A stretch of 64,000 bases of DNA from Amycolatopsis balhimycina FH 1894 (GTDB lineage: Bacteria > Actinomycetota > Actinomycetes > Mycobacteriales > Pseudonocardiaceae), in assembly GCF_000384295.1 (NCBI RefSeq), contig NZ_KB913037.1, forward strand, positions 3,768,649 to 3,832,648, read 5' to 3'. Shown in pieces: positions 29,035-36,651 of this stretch. Every line of letters starts with the position of its first letter. The stretch's first letter is position 1. The translations under genes were made by a program, and so were the position numbers. The notes under the pieces are model-generated. The model made no database searches and was not told where the DNA came from. It was given only the letters and a program-made list of their open reading frames with translations.

Positions 29035-30008
29035 CCAGCACGACCTCTGTGGAGTCCGGGGCGGACGTTTCTTCGGAGACGTCCGCCCCGGCGGTTCCCC
29101 TGGCCGCACGCACGCGGGGGCTGCGCAAGGTCTACGGCAGCACGGTCGCAGTGGACCACGTCGACCTCGACATCCCGCAGGGCGCGGTCGTCGGGATGCT
29201 CGGGCCGAACGGCTCGGGCAAGACGACCACGATCCGGATGCTGCTCGGCCTCGTCCGGCCGACCGAGGGCGAGGTCGAGCTGCTCGGCCGTCCGATGCCG
29301 GACGCCGCCGCGCACGCGTTGCCCGACGTCGGCGCGCTGGTCGAAGGGCCGGGCTTCCACCCGTTCCTCTCCGGGCGCGACAACCTGCTGCGCTTCGCCG
29401 CGGCGGAACCGCGGTTGTCGTCGGCCGGGATCCCCAGCGCCGTCGACGCCGCTTTGGAACGCGTCGGGCTGACCGGCGCGGCGCGGCGGCGGTACAAGGG
29501 GTATTCGCTGGGCATGAAGCAGCGGCTCGGGCTCGCCTCGGCGTTGCTCGTGCCACGGAAGATGGTCGTGCTCGACGAGCCGACCAACGGCCTCGACCCC
29601 GCGGGTACCAGGGAGATCCGCAGGATCATGGCCGAGCTGCACGCCGAGGGCGTCACCGTGCTGGTGTCGTCGCACCTGCTGGCCGAGGTGGAGGCGACGT
29701 GCACGCACGTGGCCGTGCTGCAGGCCGGCAACGTCGTCGCGCAGGGCGAGCTGGCGGAGCTGCTGGAGTCCGGGAACGCGGCCCTGCTGGTCCGCACGCC
29801 GGACGCGGAGCAGGCGGTGGAAGTGCTGCGGGAGAACCGGATCGGCGCGCGGCTCACGCCGGACGGCGTCCGCGCGGATCTGACGGTGACGGAAGCGCCG
29901 CGGGTGCTGCAGGTCCTGGTGGGCGCGGGGGTCGCGGTCCACGAGGCGACGCGGGCCCGCACCGGGCTGGAAGACCTGTTCGCGCGGCTGACGGAGGGGT
30001 CGGAATGA
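29031..30008 (+). CDS. ABC exporter ATP-binding protein
   Basis: A 325-residue single ABC cassette. Walker A is GPNGSGKTT (about 63-71), the signature is YSLGMKQRLGLA, Walker B is MVVLDEPTNGLDPAG, and the switch His is in VSSHLLAEVE. The first 28 residues (Ser/Thr/Glu/Ala-rich) are an unusual extension before LRKVYG. It is the ABC-2/CcmA/BcrA drug or lipid exporter type. It is coupled to both neighbours (GTGA upstream, ATGA downstream). Confidence 0.92.
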   Translation: MTSTTSVESGADVSSETSAPAVPLAARTRGLRKVYGSTVAVDHVDLDIPQGAVVGMLGPNGSGKTTTIRMLLGLVRPTEGEVELLGRPMPDAAAHALPDVGALVEGPGFHPFLSGRDNLLRFAAAEPRLSSAGIPSAVDAALERVGLTGAARRRYKGYSLGMKQRLGLASALLVPRKMVVLDEPTNGLDPAGTREIRRIMAELHAEGVTVLVSSHLLAEVEATCTHVAVLQAGNVVAQGELAELLESGNAALLVRTPDAEQAVEVLRENRIGARLTPDGVRADLTVTEAPRVLQVLVGAGVAVHEATRARTGLEDLFARLTEGSE

Positions 30009-30883
30009 CGGCGGTCCTCGAAGCACCGGCGGCCCGCACGGGCCACGACACGGTGCCCTTGCCCCGGCTGCTGGCCGCGGAGCTGCGCTGGATCTTCCGG
30101 CGGCCGCGCACACTCGCCGTGCTGGGCCTGCTGGCGCTGATCCCGGTGGTGATCGGTATCGGCTTGACGCTGGTGAACGACCCGTCGGACACCGGCGGCG
30201 GCCCGGACGACGGCGGCGGAGCGCTGCTGGCGTCGGCGGTGAACAACGCGTTCGTGCTGCCGATCGCGGCGATCGTGCTGTCACTGGCGCTGCTCCTGCC
30301 GCTGGCCTCGGCCATGGCGGGCGCCGACGCGATCGCGGGCGAGACGTCCCACGGCACACTGCGCGGCTGGCTGATCGCGCCGGTGGGCCGGGGCCGCCTG
30401 CTGGGGGTGAAGGCGTTCGGCGTCGCGACGGTGTCGGTGGTCTCGGTGCTGGCGATGTGCGTCACGGGCGTGGCGACGGGCCTGATCATCAACGGCACGG
30501 ATTCGCTGTTCACGCTGTCGGGCACAACGCTGTCGTTCGGCGGTGCGATGGCGCGGATCCTGCTGATGGCGGGCTGGGTGGTGCTCCAGCTGTGGGCGGT
30601 CGGCGCGGTGGCGCTGGCGATCTCCAGCTGGACCGAGCACCCGATGCTGGTGGTGGCCTCGGTCCTGGCCGGCGACATCGTGTTCACCATCCTGGGGTTC
30701 CTGAGTTCGCTGAAGTGGCTGCACCCGTTCCTGCTGACGCAGAACTGGGCGGTGGCACCGGCGGAGGTCCTGCAGGACCCGATGGGCACGCAGATGCTCG
30801 GCGAGGGGGCTTTGCGGGCTGCTTGCTACATCGTGATCGGCCTGTCCCTGGCCTACGCGAGGTTGTCGACCCGCGACGGCTGA
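30005..30883 (+). CDS. ABC-2 type exporter permease
   Basis: A 292-residue membrane protein with six hydrophobic helices. It starts in the cytoplasm (LAAELRWIFRRPRTLAVLGL), has an Asp/Gly-rich external loop after helix 1 (DPSDTGGGPDDGGG), and carries the ABC-2 coupling segment GADAIAGETSHGTLRGWLIAPVGRGRL. It forms the channel for the ATPase encoded just before. The substrate is unknown. With the LolA-like protein and the divergent two-component system it makes a likely envelope-response module. It ends at a long palindrome. Confidence 0.9.
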   Translation: MTAVLEAPAARTGHDTVPLPRLLAAELRWIFRRPRTLAVLGLLALIPVVIGIGLTLVNDPSDTGGGPDDGGGALLASAVNNAFVLPIAAIVLSLALLLPLASAMAGADAIAGETSHGTLRGWLIAPVGRGRLLGVKAFGVATVSVVSVLAMCVTGVATGLIINGTDSLFTLSGTTLSFGGAMARILLMAGWVVLQLWAVGAVALAISSWTEHPMLVVASVLAGDIVFTILGFLSSLKWLHPFLLTQNWAVAPAEVLQDPMGTQMLGEGALRAACYIVIGLSLAYARLSTRDG

Positions 30884-30887
30884 CACG

Positions 30888-30946
30888 AAGTTCGTGAAGG
30901 CCACCTTGAGGAACTTCATGTTCCTCAAGGTGGCCTTCACGAACTT
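30888..30946. terminator. Palindromic intergenic element, family member C (bidirectional terminator)
   Basis: Perfect 27-base inverted arms (30888-30914 and 30920-30946) around a TTCAT loop. The thiQ-like stop codon lies inside the second arm. It sits between two convergent operons. The arm word CGTGAAG-GCC-ACC-TTG aligns codon by codon with elements at 5131 and 25297. Confidence 0.85.
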
Positions 30947-31956
30947 GGGCGCCCGACCACCGCTATCCCGTCGGGGTCCAGCGTGAGGTGCACCGCGTCC
31001 CCGGCGCGCAGGTCCGAAGCCGCCGGGGCCACCGCGTCCACTGTGGACTTGGTCAGGCGTACGACCAGTCGCACGTGTTCCCGCCGGTGCACCGCCGCGA
31101 CGACCTCGCCCGGTACCCCTTCGGGCGCGACCCGCAGCGCGTGCGGCCGCAGCCCGAGCCGCACCGAGCCGTCGTCGATGTCCGGCAGCGTCACGTCACC
31201 CCAAGCCGTCCGCACCACTCCGCCCGCCGCGGCGCCCTCGGCGAACGTCGTCACGCCCAGGAACCGGGCCACGCCGTCGTCGGCCGGGTTGCGCCAGACG
31301 CGGCGGACCGCGCCTTCCTGGCGGACTTCGCCGGCGTCCAGGACCGCGACCCGGTCGGCCAGCGTGAACGCCTCCTCCTGGTCGTGCGTCACCAGCAACG
31401 CCGTGATCTTGCTGCGCCGCAACAGGTCCGCCAGGTCGATGGCCAGCTGCTCGCGCAACCCGGCGTCCAAACCGGACAGTGGCTCGTCCAGAAGCAGCAA
31501 CCGCGGCTTCGGCGCCAACGCCCGGGCCAGCGCCACCCGCTGGGCCTGACCGCCGGACAGCTCCGTCACCCGCCGTCGTTCGAAGCCGGAAAGGCCCACC
31601 AGCTCCAGCAGCTCGGCCACGCGCGGCGCCCACGAAGACCGCGGCACGCCGTGCATCCGCAGGCCGAACGCGATGTTCGCGGCGACGTCCCGGTGGCCGA
31701 ACAGCTGGCCGTCCTGGAACACCAGCCCGAACCCGCGCCGGTGCACCGGCACCGCGCCGAGGTCCTCGCCGTCCCAGCTGACCGAGCCGCGCGCCGACGG
31801 CTCCAGTCCCGTGATCGCGCGCAGCAGCGTCGACTTCCCCGAGCCCGACGGGCCGAGCAATGCCAGCACCTCGCCGTCGGCGATGTCCAGCCGGACGTCG
31901 CGGACCGCCGCGAACGATCCATAGTGGACGGTCAGGTCCCGCACCGACAACGCCAT
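30937..31956 (-). CDS. ABC transporter ATPase, thiamine-type (ThiQ-like)
   Basis: A 339-residue importer ATPase of the CysA/PotA-like group. Walker A is GPSGSGKST (about 35-43), with FQDGQLFGHRDVAANIAFGL, signature LSGGQAQRVALARAL, and Walker B LLLLDEPLSGLD. The C-terminal TOBE-like domain (about 240-339) contains RLGLRPHALRV. It is the last gene of a coupled SBP-permease-ATPase operon (TGATG overlap with the permease). Because the operon begins with a TPP riboswitch, thiamine or a precursor is the probable substrate. Confidence 0.85.
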   Translation of the reverse strand: MALSVRDLTVHYGSFAAVRDVRLDIADGEVLALLGPSGSGKSTLLRAITGLEPSARGSVSWDGEDLGAVPVHRRGFGLVFQDGQLFGHRDVAANIAFGLRMHGVPRSSWAPRVAELLELVGLSGFERRRVTELSGGQAQRVALARALAPKPRLLLLDEPLSGLDAGLREQLAIDLADLLRRSKITALLVTHDQEEAFTLADRVAVLDAGEVRQEGAVRRVWRNPADDGVARFLGVTTFAEGAAAGGVVRTAWGDVTLPDIDDGSVRLGLRPHALRVAPEGVPGEVVAAVHRREHVRLVVRLTKSTVDAVAPAASDLRAGDAVHLTLDPDGIAVVGRPSS

Positions 31957-33626
31957 CAGAACTCTCCCACCCCGCCGCGCCCGAGCCGGTCGATCAGCGC
32001 GACCGCCAGCACCGTCACGAGCATCAGCAACGCGCACGCCGCGTACGCCATCTGGTTGTTCAGCTCGCCCGGGCGCGCCATCAGCGTCGCGACCGCGACC
32101 GGCAGCGTCGGCGCCGTCGGCCGGGCGAGGAAGCTCGTCGCGCCGAACTCGCCGAGCGCCACGACGAACCCGAACCCCGCCGCCGCGACCAGCGGCCGCA
32201 GTGTCAGCGGCAGGTCGATCTCCCGCCACACCCGCAGCGGGCTCGCGCCGAGCGTCGACGCGGCCTGCCGCAGCCGGACGTCGACCGAGCGCAGCACCGG
32301 CAGCACCATCCGCACGATCAGCGGGATGATCACCAGCGCCTGGGCCAGCGGCACCAGGTACGGCGACGTCCGGAGGTCGCCGGGCAGCGCGTCGAGCGTC
32401 ACGAGGTAGCCGAACCCGACGGTCACAGCGGACACGCCGAGCGGCAGCATCAGCACGGCGTCCATCGTCTCGCCGAGACCACGCGCGGCTTTGGTGGACG
32501 ATCGGCGCAGTGCCACCAGCACCACGGACGCGAGCACGCCGACGACCATCGCCAGCAGCGTCGCGTCGATGGCCACCTTCAGCGAGTTCAGCGCGGCGTC
32601 CCAACCGGACACCTGCAGCGCGCCCTTCTCACCGGTGCTCGTGAGGGCCCGGTACCCGGCGAGGCTCCAGCCGTCCTCAGTGGACACGGACTCGGCGAGC
32701 AGCGCGACGATCGGCGTCAGCAGCAGCCCCAGCACGACGCCCGCGGCCCCGACGACCCACCACTCGCCGCCGCTCGGACGTCGAGCCCCGCCGGAACCGG
32801 TCCGGGCACTGTCCTTGCGCCGTCGCGCCAGCCCGCCGAGCACCAGCGCGGCGACCACGGCCGCGAACTGGATCAGCGATAGTGCGGCGGCCCCCGAGAG
32901 GTCAAGGAGGTCGACTGTCCGCAGGTAGATCTCGGTTTCCAGGGTCCGGTACCGGGCGCCGCCGAGGATCAGCACGACGCCGAAACTGGTGGCACAGAAC
33001 AGGAACACCACGGCCGCGGCCGACGCGATGGCGGGTGCCAGCGCGGGCAGCGTCACCGACCGGAAGGCCCGCCACGGCGACGCACCCAGCGCGCGGGCGG
33101 CGTCGGTCGTCCGCGAATCCAGCCTCGCCCACAGCCCGGCGACGGTCCGCGCGACGACGGCGACGTTGAAGAAGGCGTTGGCCAGCACAATCGGCAGCAC
33201 GCCGCCGTCCGGCCACAGCGCGCGGAACGCGAGCCCGACGACGACGGTCGGCAGCACGAACGGCACCAGCACCAGCGTCCGCGCCAAGCCGACGCCGGGC
33301 AGCCGTACCCGCGCGAGCAGGAACGCGACCGGCAGACCGGCCAGCACCGCCACGACCGTCGACGCGGCCGCCGTCGCGACGGTGAACCCGGCCAGCTGCC
33401 AGGTCCGTGAGTCGCCGAGGACGACGTCAAGACCGCCGGCGGCGAACCCGCGGCCCACGATCGCCGCCACCGGCCAGGCGAAGAACACCACCAGGAAGCC
33501 GATCGGGGCCAGCCCGAGCAACGCCAGGCCGAGCCCGCGGGCGGTCCGGGGCGGGGCTGGGACTGGTGCTTTTCGGGGGCTCCGGGTGGCGGAGCCCCCG
33601 GCCCGGGGCGGAGGCCCGGATGTCAC
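31956..33626 (-). CDS. Fused two-domain ABC permease, thiamine-type (ThiP-like)
   Basis: A 556-residue permease with two tandem binding-protein-dependent permease domains (about 12 helices). Each has an EAA-type coupling loop: TTDAARALGASPWRAFRSVTLP in the first half and LRQAASTLGASPLRVWREIDLP in the second. ThiP and iron(III) permeases have this fused plan. GTG at 33626 is preferred: it overlaps the binding-protein stop as GTGA. ATG or other starts upstream (33644, 33656) would lengthen an already polar N-terminus. Substrate is assigned from the riboswitch. Confidence 0.85.
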   Translation of the reverse strand: MTSGPPPRAGGSATRSPRKAPVPAPPRTARGLGLALLGLAPIGFLVVFFAWPVAAIVGRGFAAGGLDVVLGDSRTWQLAGFTVATAAASTVVAVLAGLPVAFLLARVRLPGVGLARTLVLVPFVLPTVVVGLAFRALWPDGGVLPIVLANAFFNVAVVARTVAGLWARLDSRTTDAARALGASPWRAFRSVTLPALAPAIASAAAVVFLFCATSFGVVLILGGARYRTLETEIYLRTVDLLDLSGAAALSLIQFAAVVAALVLGGLARRRKDSARTGSGGARRPSGGEWWVVGAAGVVLGLLLTPIVALLAESVSTEDGWSLAGYRALTSTGEKGALQVSGWDAALNSLKVAIDATLLAMVVGVLASVVLVALRRSSTKAARGLGETMDAVLMLPLGVSAVTVGFGYLVTLDALPGDLRTSPYLVPLAQALVIIPLIVRMVLPVLRSVDVRLRQAASTLGASPLRVWREIDLPLTLRPLVAAAGFGFVVALGEFGATSFLARPTAPTLPVAVATLMARPGELNNQMAYAACALLMLVTVLAVALIDRLGRGGVGEF

Positions 33627-34672
33627 TGCACGAGCGTGCGCCATTCGCCGATCCACTTCTCGCGCCCGGCCTGCACCTGGTCCGGCGGCAGCGTCTGCGG
33701 CCGCTGCGGCAGCGGCGCGACCTGCGCCCAGCCCGCGGGCAGGTCGACGCCCTGGCGCGCCGGGTAGACGTACATGTTGGCCGCGACGGTCGCCTGGAAC
33801 TGCTGCGAGAGCAGGAAGTCGACGACCTTGCGCGCGTTCTCGGCCTGCTTGCCGTTCGTCAGCACGCCGGCGTACTCGACCTGCCGGTAGCAGGTGTCGA
33901 GCAGCGCCTTGGTGCGCGGCTTCCCGTCGTCGCCGACTTCGGCGGCCGGCGACGACGCGTACGAAACGACGATCGGCCGCGGGCCCTTGCCGGACGAGCC
34001 GGAGAACTGCTTGGTGTAGGCCTCTTCCCAGCCGCTGACCACCTTGACGCCATTGGCCTTGAGCTTGGCCCAGTACTCCTTCCAGCCGCTGTCGCCGAAC
34101 TTCGCGACGGTGCCGAGGAGGAAGGCCAGCCCGGGCGACGCCGTCGCCGGGTCCTCGGCGACCAGCAGATCCTTGTACTTCGGGTCGGCCAGGTCGTCGT
34201 AGCTCGACGGCGCCGGGATCCCCTTGGTGGTGAAGTAGTTCGTGTCGACGTTGACGCAGACGTCGCCGACGTCGACCGCGGAGAGGCGGTGCTGGGGGTC
34301 GACGGCGTAGCGCTGCGGCCCGCGGTCGGCCTCCGGGCTGGTGTAGGGCTCGAAGACGCCCTCGGTGAGCGCGCGGGAGGCGAAGGTGGAGTCGACGCCG
34401 TACGCGACGTCGCCGATCGGGTTCGCCTTCGTCAGCACGAGCTTGTTGGTCAGCGATCCGGCGTCGCCCTGCTTGAGCACGGAGATCTTGATGCCCGACT
34501 GCTTCTGGAAGGCGTCGAGCACCTCCTGCGGTGCGAGGAAGGAATCGTGCGTCACGAGGGTGACGGTGGGCGTCTGCTGCGTGTCACCGGACCCGTCCGA
34601 CAGCGAGCACGCCGAAGCGACGGCACTGACGGCGGCGATGGCCGTCGCGGCGCGAACAGCCCTGCGTTTCAT
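33623..34672 (-). CDS. Thiamine-type ABC transporter substrate-binding lipoprotein (ThiB-like)
   Basis: A 349-residue extracellular binding protein. The signal is MKRRAVRAATAIAAVSAV then ASAC with the lipid-bearing Cys at 22. Segments VTLVTHDSFLAPQEVLDAF, GDVAYGVDSTFASRALTEGVF and VVSGWEEAYTKQFSG match the ThiB/TbpA family. ATG at 34672 has AGGAGGG three bases upstream. The leader carries a TPP riboswitch, so the operon is repressed when thiamine pyrophosphate is plentiful. This is the first gene of the operon. Confidence 0.88.
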   Translation of the reverse strand: MKRRAVRAATAIAAVSAVASACSLSDGSGDTQQTPTVTLVTHDSFLAPQEVLDAFQKQSGIKISVLKQGDAGSLTNKLVLTKANPIGDVAYGVDSTFASRALTEGVFEPYTSPEADRGPQRYAVDPQHRLSAVDVGDVCVNVDTNYFTTKGIPAPSSYDDLADPKYKDLLVAEDPATASPGLAFLLGTVAKFGDSGWKEYWAKLKANGVKVVSGWEEAYTKQFSGSSGKGPRPIVVSYASSPAAEVGDDGKPRTKALLDTCYRQVEYAGVLTNGKQAENARKVVDFLLSQQFQATVAANMYVYPARQGVDLPAGWAQVAPLPQRPQTLPPDQVQAGREKWIGEWRTLVQ

Positions 34673-34710
34673 CTACCCTCCTGCACTTCGCCGGACGAGG
34701 AGGGCTAGCC

Positions 34711-34793
34711 CTCCCATCGCCGGCATGATCCGGTCAGGTGCGAACGGTCGCGGGTGACCCGCCTCTCAGCCCGGCTGACCGGACTCCCGTGGC
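34711..34793 (-). promoter_or_regulatory. TPP riboswitch (THI box)
   Basis: Read on the minus strand the leader contains the universally conserved pieces of the TPP aptamer: CTGAGAGG, ACCGTTCGCACCTGACC, and GGATCATGCCGGCGATGGGA, with the expected helices between. Just after it, CCCTCCT (about 34699-34710) can pair with the Shine-Dalgarno AGGAGGG (34676-34682). No intrinsic terminator is visible, so control is probably at translation initiation. Confidence 0.93.
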
Positions 34794-34832
34794 AACCGTG
34801 CAGCGTAGTCCAGGACGGACGACCATGGAGAC

Positions 34833-35117
34833 ATGACGGAAATCTTGAGCGACGACGAGGCCGATCGTTCGTTGGGAAGCGACTGGACCCGCACCGGCGC
34901 GGTGATCTCCCGCGAGGTGGCGCTGGCGAGCTTCGTGCAGGCGATCGAGGTGGTGGACCGGGTCGCGGCGCTCGCCGAAGCCGCCGACCACCACCCGGAC
35001 ATCGACATCCGCTGGCGCACGCTGACCTTCCGGCTCAGCACCCACTCGGCGGGCGGCCTGACGGCGAAGGACTTCGACCTGGCGCGGGAGATCGACTCGG
35101 TCCTCTCGGGACTGTGA
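34833..35117 (+). CDS. Pterin-4a-carbinolamine dehydratase
   Basis: A 94-residue protein of the PCD/DCoH (PhhB) family. The signature E-x3-HHP-x5-W and the distal Asp are present in EAADHHPDIDIRW and LTAKDFDLAREID. It dehydrates 4a-hydroxytetrahydrobiopterin or, in bacteria lacking that pathway, may act on molybdopterin or folate-related pterins. It is divergent from the thiamine operon; no functional link is implied. Confidence 0.92.
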   Translation: MTEILSDDEADRSLGSDWTRTGAVISREVALASFVQAIEVVDRVAALAEAADHHPDIDIRWRTLTFRLSTHSAGGLTAKDFDLAREIDSVLSGL

Positions 35118-35192
35118 TCTCGGCTACGCTGAGTGCACCTTCGCGCCTGTTCGACGTCTCTCGGTTACCGGAACCTTCGGGAGGGAGACGAG

Positions 35193-35300
35193 ATGACTCA
35201 GGCAATCGTGGTCGGTACAGCGGCGTTCGCGACGATGGTGGCGGCGGCCGGGGGTGTGCTCTGGTTCACCGCCCGGACCCGCCGTCACTCGGACGGCTGA
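35193..35300 (+). CDS. Small single-pass membrane protein (35 aa)
   Basis: ATG at 35193 with GAGGGAG about six bases upstream opens MTQAIVVGTAAFATMVAAAG, then GVLWFTARTRRHSDG and TGA. One hydrophobic helix (about 4-26) is followed by a basic tail, so the C-terminus is probably cytoplasmic. Short one-helix proteins like this are common in actinomycetes and unstudied. The good ribosome binding site is the main evidence that it is translated. Confidence 0.55.
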   Translation: MTQAIVVGTAAFATMVAAAGGVLWFTARTRRHSDG

Positions 35301-35380
35301 GAGTTCGATCACAGAGGCTAACGCCGGGCATGATCGGCGCGCTGTTCCTGCGGAAGCATCGGCTCGGCCCAAGGAACGCC

Positions 35381-35485
35381 ATGAACAGCACCGCCGCCCT
35401 CACCCCCGCCCAGCGCGCCTGGATCAACGCCCTCGCCCCCGCGGTGGTGCTGATCGCCATCGCCCTGCTGGGCCTGCTCGGCTAG
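35381..35485 (+). CDS. Small single-pass membrane protein (34 aa)
   Basis: MNSTAALTPAQRAWINALAP then AVVLIAIALLGLLG and TAG. AAGGA (35371-35375) precedes the ATG by five bases. A polar head of about 18 residues is followed by one C-terminal hydrophobic helix, the layout of a tail-anchored peptide. An in-frame ATG at 35331 could extend it by 17 residues. It is followed by a hairpin terminator at 35496. Confidence 0.55.
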   Translation: MNSTAALTPAQRAWINALAPAVVLIAIALLGLLG

Positions 35486-35495
35486 TTCGCGAAGT

Positions 35496-35521
35496 CCTGC
35501 TGGACCTTCAGGTCCGGCAGG
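35496..35521. terminator. Hairpin between the small membrane gene and the HEPN gene
   Basis: CCTGCTGGACCT (35496-35507) pairs with AGGTCCGGCAGG (35510-35521) with one wobble; the real loop is probably TTCA. It separates two convergent stops at 35485 and 35530. Confidence 0.6.
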
Positions 35522-35529
35522 GCAGGCGA

Positions 35530-35997
35530 TCAGTACCGGGGCATGTTCGGGATCGCCTTCTCGGCGACCCCGATGAGATCGTCGACCTTCGCCACATCGG
35601 CCGTCACGTCCTCGGCGGTCACCGAAGGCGCCTCGGAAGAACGGTAGGCGACTTCGTTGCGCCGGACCCGCATCCGGTTGAAGGGACGCACAAGCGGCCC
35701 CAGCGGCGGATCGAGCTGCGCGAGAACCGCTTCGTAAACGGCGATGTGGCCACCACGGCTCGTCGCACGCAGGCCTTGGTTCTGCAGGACGGCCGCCAAC
35801 GCACGCCGGGCGCCGTCGTACGCCAGCGTGTAAGCGCCTTCCGGATCCGAATCCAGCAGCTGCCGCGCCGAAGCGACGTGGGTGCGGGCCCTGGCGAGCT
35901 CCGCTTCCGCAGCCTCCCGCGAAGCCGGGACGTGTTCGAGGGAACCGCGCGCGATGAGCGCGTCGATCGTGGCGCGTCCTTGGTTCCACCGGGTCAT
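35530..35997 (-). CDS. HEPN-domain protein (putative toxin of MNT-HEPN pair)
   Basis: A 155-residue all-helical protein of the HEPN/SAV_6107-like group. The pattern ARARTHVASARQLLDSDPEGAYTLAYDGAR is typical of HEPN helices. The usual RNase motif Rx4-6H appears as RNEVAY (113-118), with tyrosine where histidine is expected, so RNase activity may be lost or altered; the Tyr could be the residue modified by the partner. It overlaps the nucleotidyltransferase stop by four bases (ATGA) and is translated after it. Alternative reading: a non-toxic HEPN adaptor. Confidence 0.8.
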   Translation of the reverse strand: MTRWNQGRATIDALIARGSLEHVPASREAAEAELARARTHVASARQLLDSDPEGAYTLAYDGARRALAAVLQNQGLRATSRGGHIAVYEAVLAQLDPPLGPLVRPFNRMRVRRNEVAYRSSEAPSVTAEDVTADVAKVDDLIGVAEKAIPNMPRY

Positions 35998-36587
35998 CGG
36001 GAAGTCTCCTGCTCGAGAGGCAGCGGGACCAGCGGACGCTCACGCACGCTGGTGAGGAACGGATCCGTGCTGCTCGCCGCCCACGACGCCGGCGAGATCC
36101 GATGGACGCTGACCTCGCGGCCCAGCCGCCGAGACACGCCCTCGACCAGGTCGAAGAGCGCGTCCGGATCGGGCGAACCGACGACGAGAACGTCGACGTC
36201 ACCGGGCGGCGGCCCCGGTTCGCCGCGGTAGCGCGCGGCCCAGGACCCGTAGATGTAGGCCTCGCGCACGCCCACCAGACCGGACAAGGCCTCGGCGATC
36301 AGCGGCAGCGGCCCGAAGGTGACCGCGATGAGCTCGCTCAACGGCCGGTAGAGCGGAGTGTCCGTACGGGCTTTGACGAGCCGGCTCCGGCCGACCCGCC
36401 GGTCCGCCAGGATGCCGCCCCCGACGAGCCGTTCGACCTCGCGCAGCACGGCCGTCGGCGTGACACCACACGCCTCGGCGAGCTCGGTGATGCTGTACTC
36501 GCGCTCCGGGTGCAGCAGGACCAGCGCGAGCAGCTCACCCTGCATGCGCGACCGCAACAGCGGCAGCAGCTGCGACGAAGCTTTCAT
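35994..36587 (-). CDS. MNT-type nucleotidyltransferase with N-terminal winged helix (putative antitoxin/autoregulator)
   Basis: A 197-residue protein. Residues of about 10-75 form an ArsR-like winged helix (LLHPEREYSITELAEACGVTPTAV). Residues of about 105-180 form a minimal nucleotidyltransferase: GS at 114-115 (YIYGSWAARY), then DVD at 130-132 after an unusual Gly/Pro-rich insert. MNT antitoxins inactivate HEPN toxins by AMPylation (established for MntA-HepT). The fused DNA-binding domain and a perfect palindrome over the start codon point to autoregulation. It is coupled to the HEPN gene. Confidence 0.82.
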   Translation of the reverse strand: MKASSQLLPLLRSRMQGELLALVLLHPEREYSITELAEACGVTPTAVLREVERLVGGGILADRRVGRSRLVKARTDTPLYRPLSELIAVTFGPLPLIAEALSGLVGVREAYIYGSWAARYRGEPGPPPGDVDVLVVGSPDPDALFDLVEGVSRRLGREVSVHRISPASWAASSTDPFLTSVRERPLVPLPLEQETSR

Positions 36588-36617
36588 TGGGCGCAGTATA
36601 TCCTGCGCCCAATGAAA
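36582..36617. promoter_or_regulatory. Perfect palindromic operator over the MNT start codon
   Basis: 15-base inverted arms (36582-36596 and 36603-36617) flank TATATC. The left arm contains the ATG of the MNT gene (36585-36587). The central TATA could be part of a promoter on either strand. Each arm reads TTTCATTGGGCGCAG toward the centre. It is the best candidate binding site for the winged helix of the MNT protein. Confidence 0.75.
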
Positions 36618-36651
36618 ACAACAGTAAGTAGGCTACACGCACCTAAAGTGA

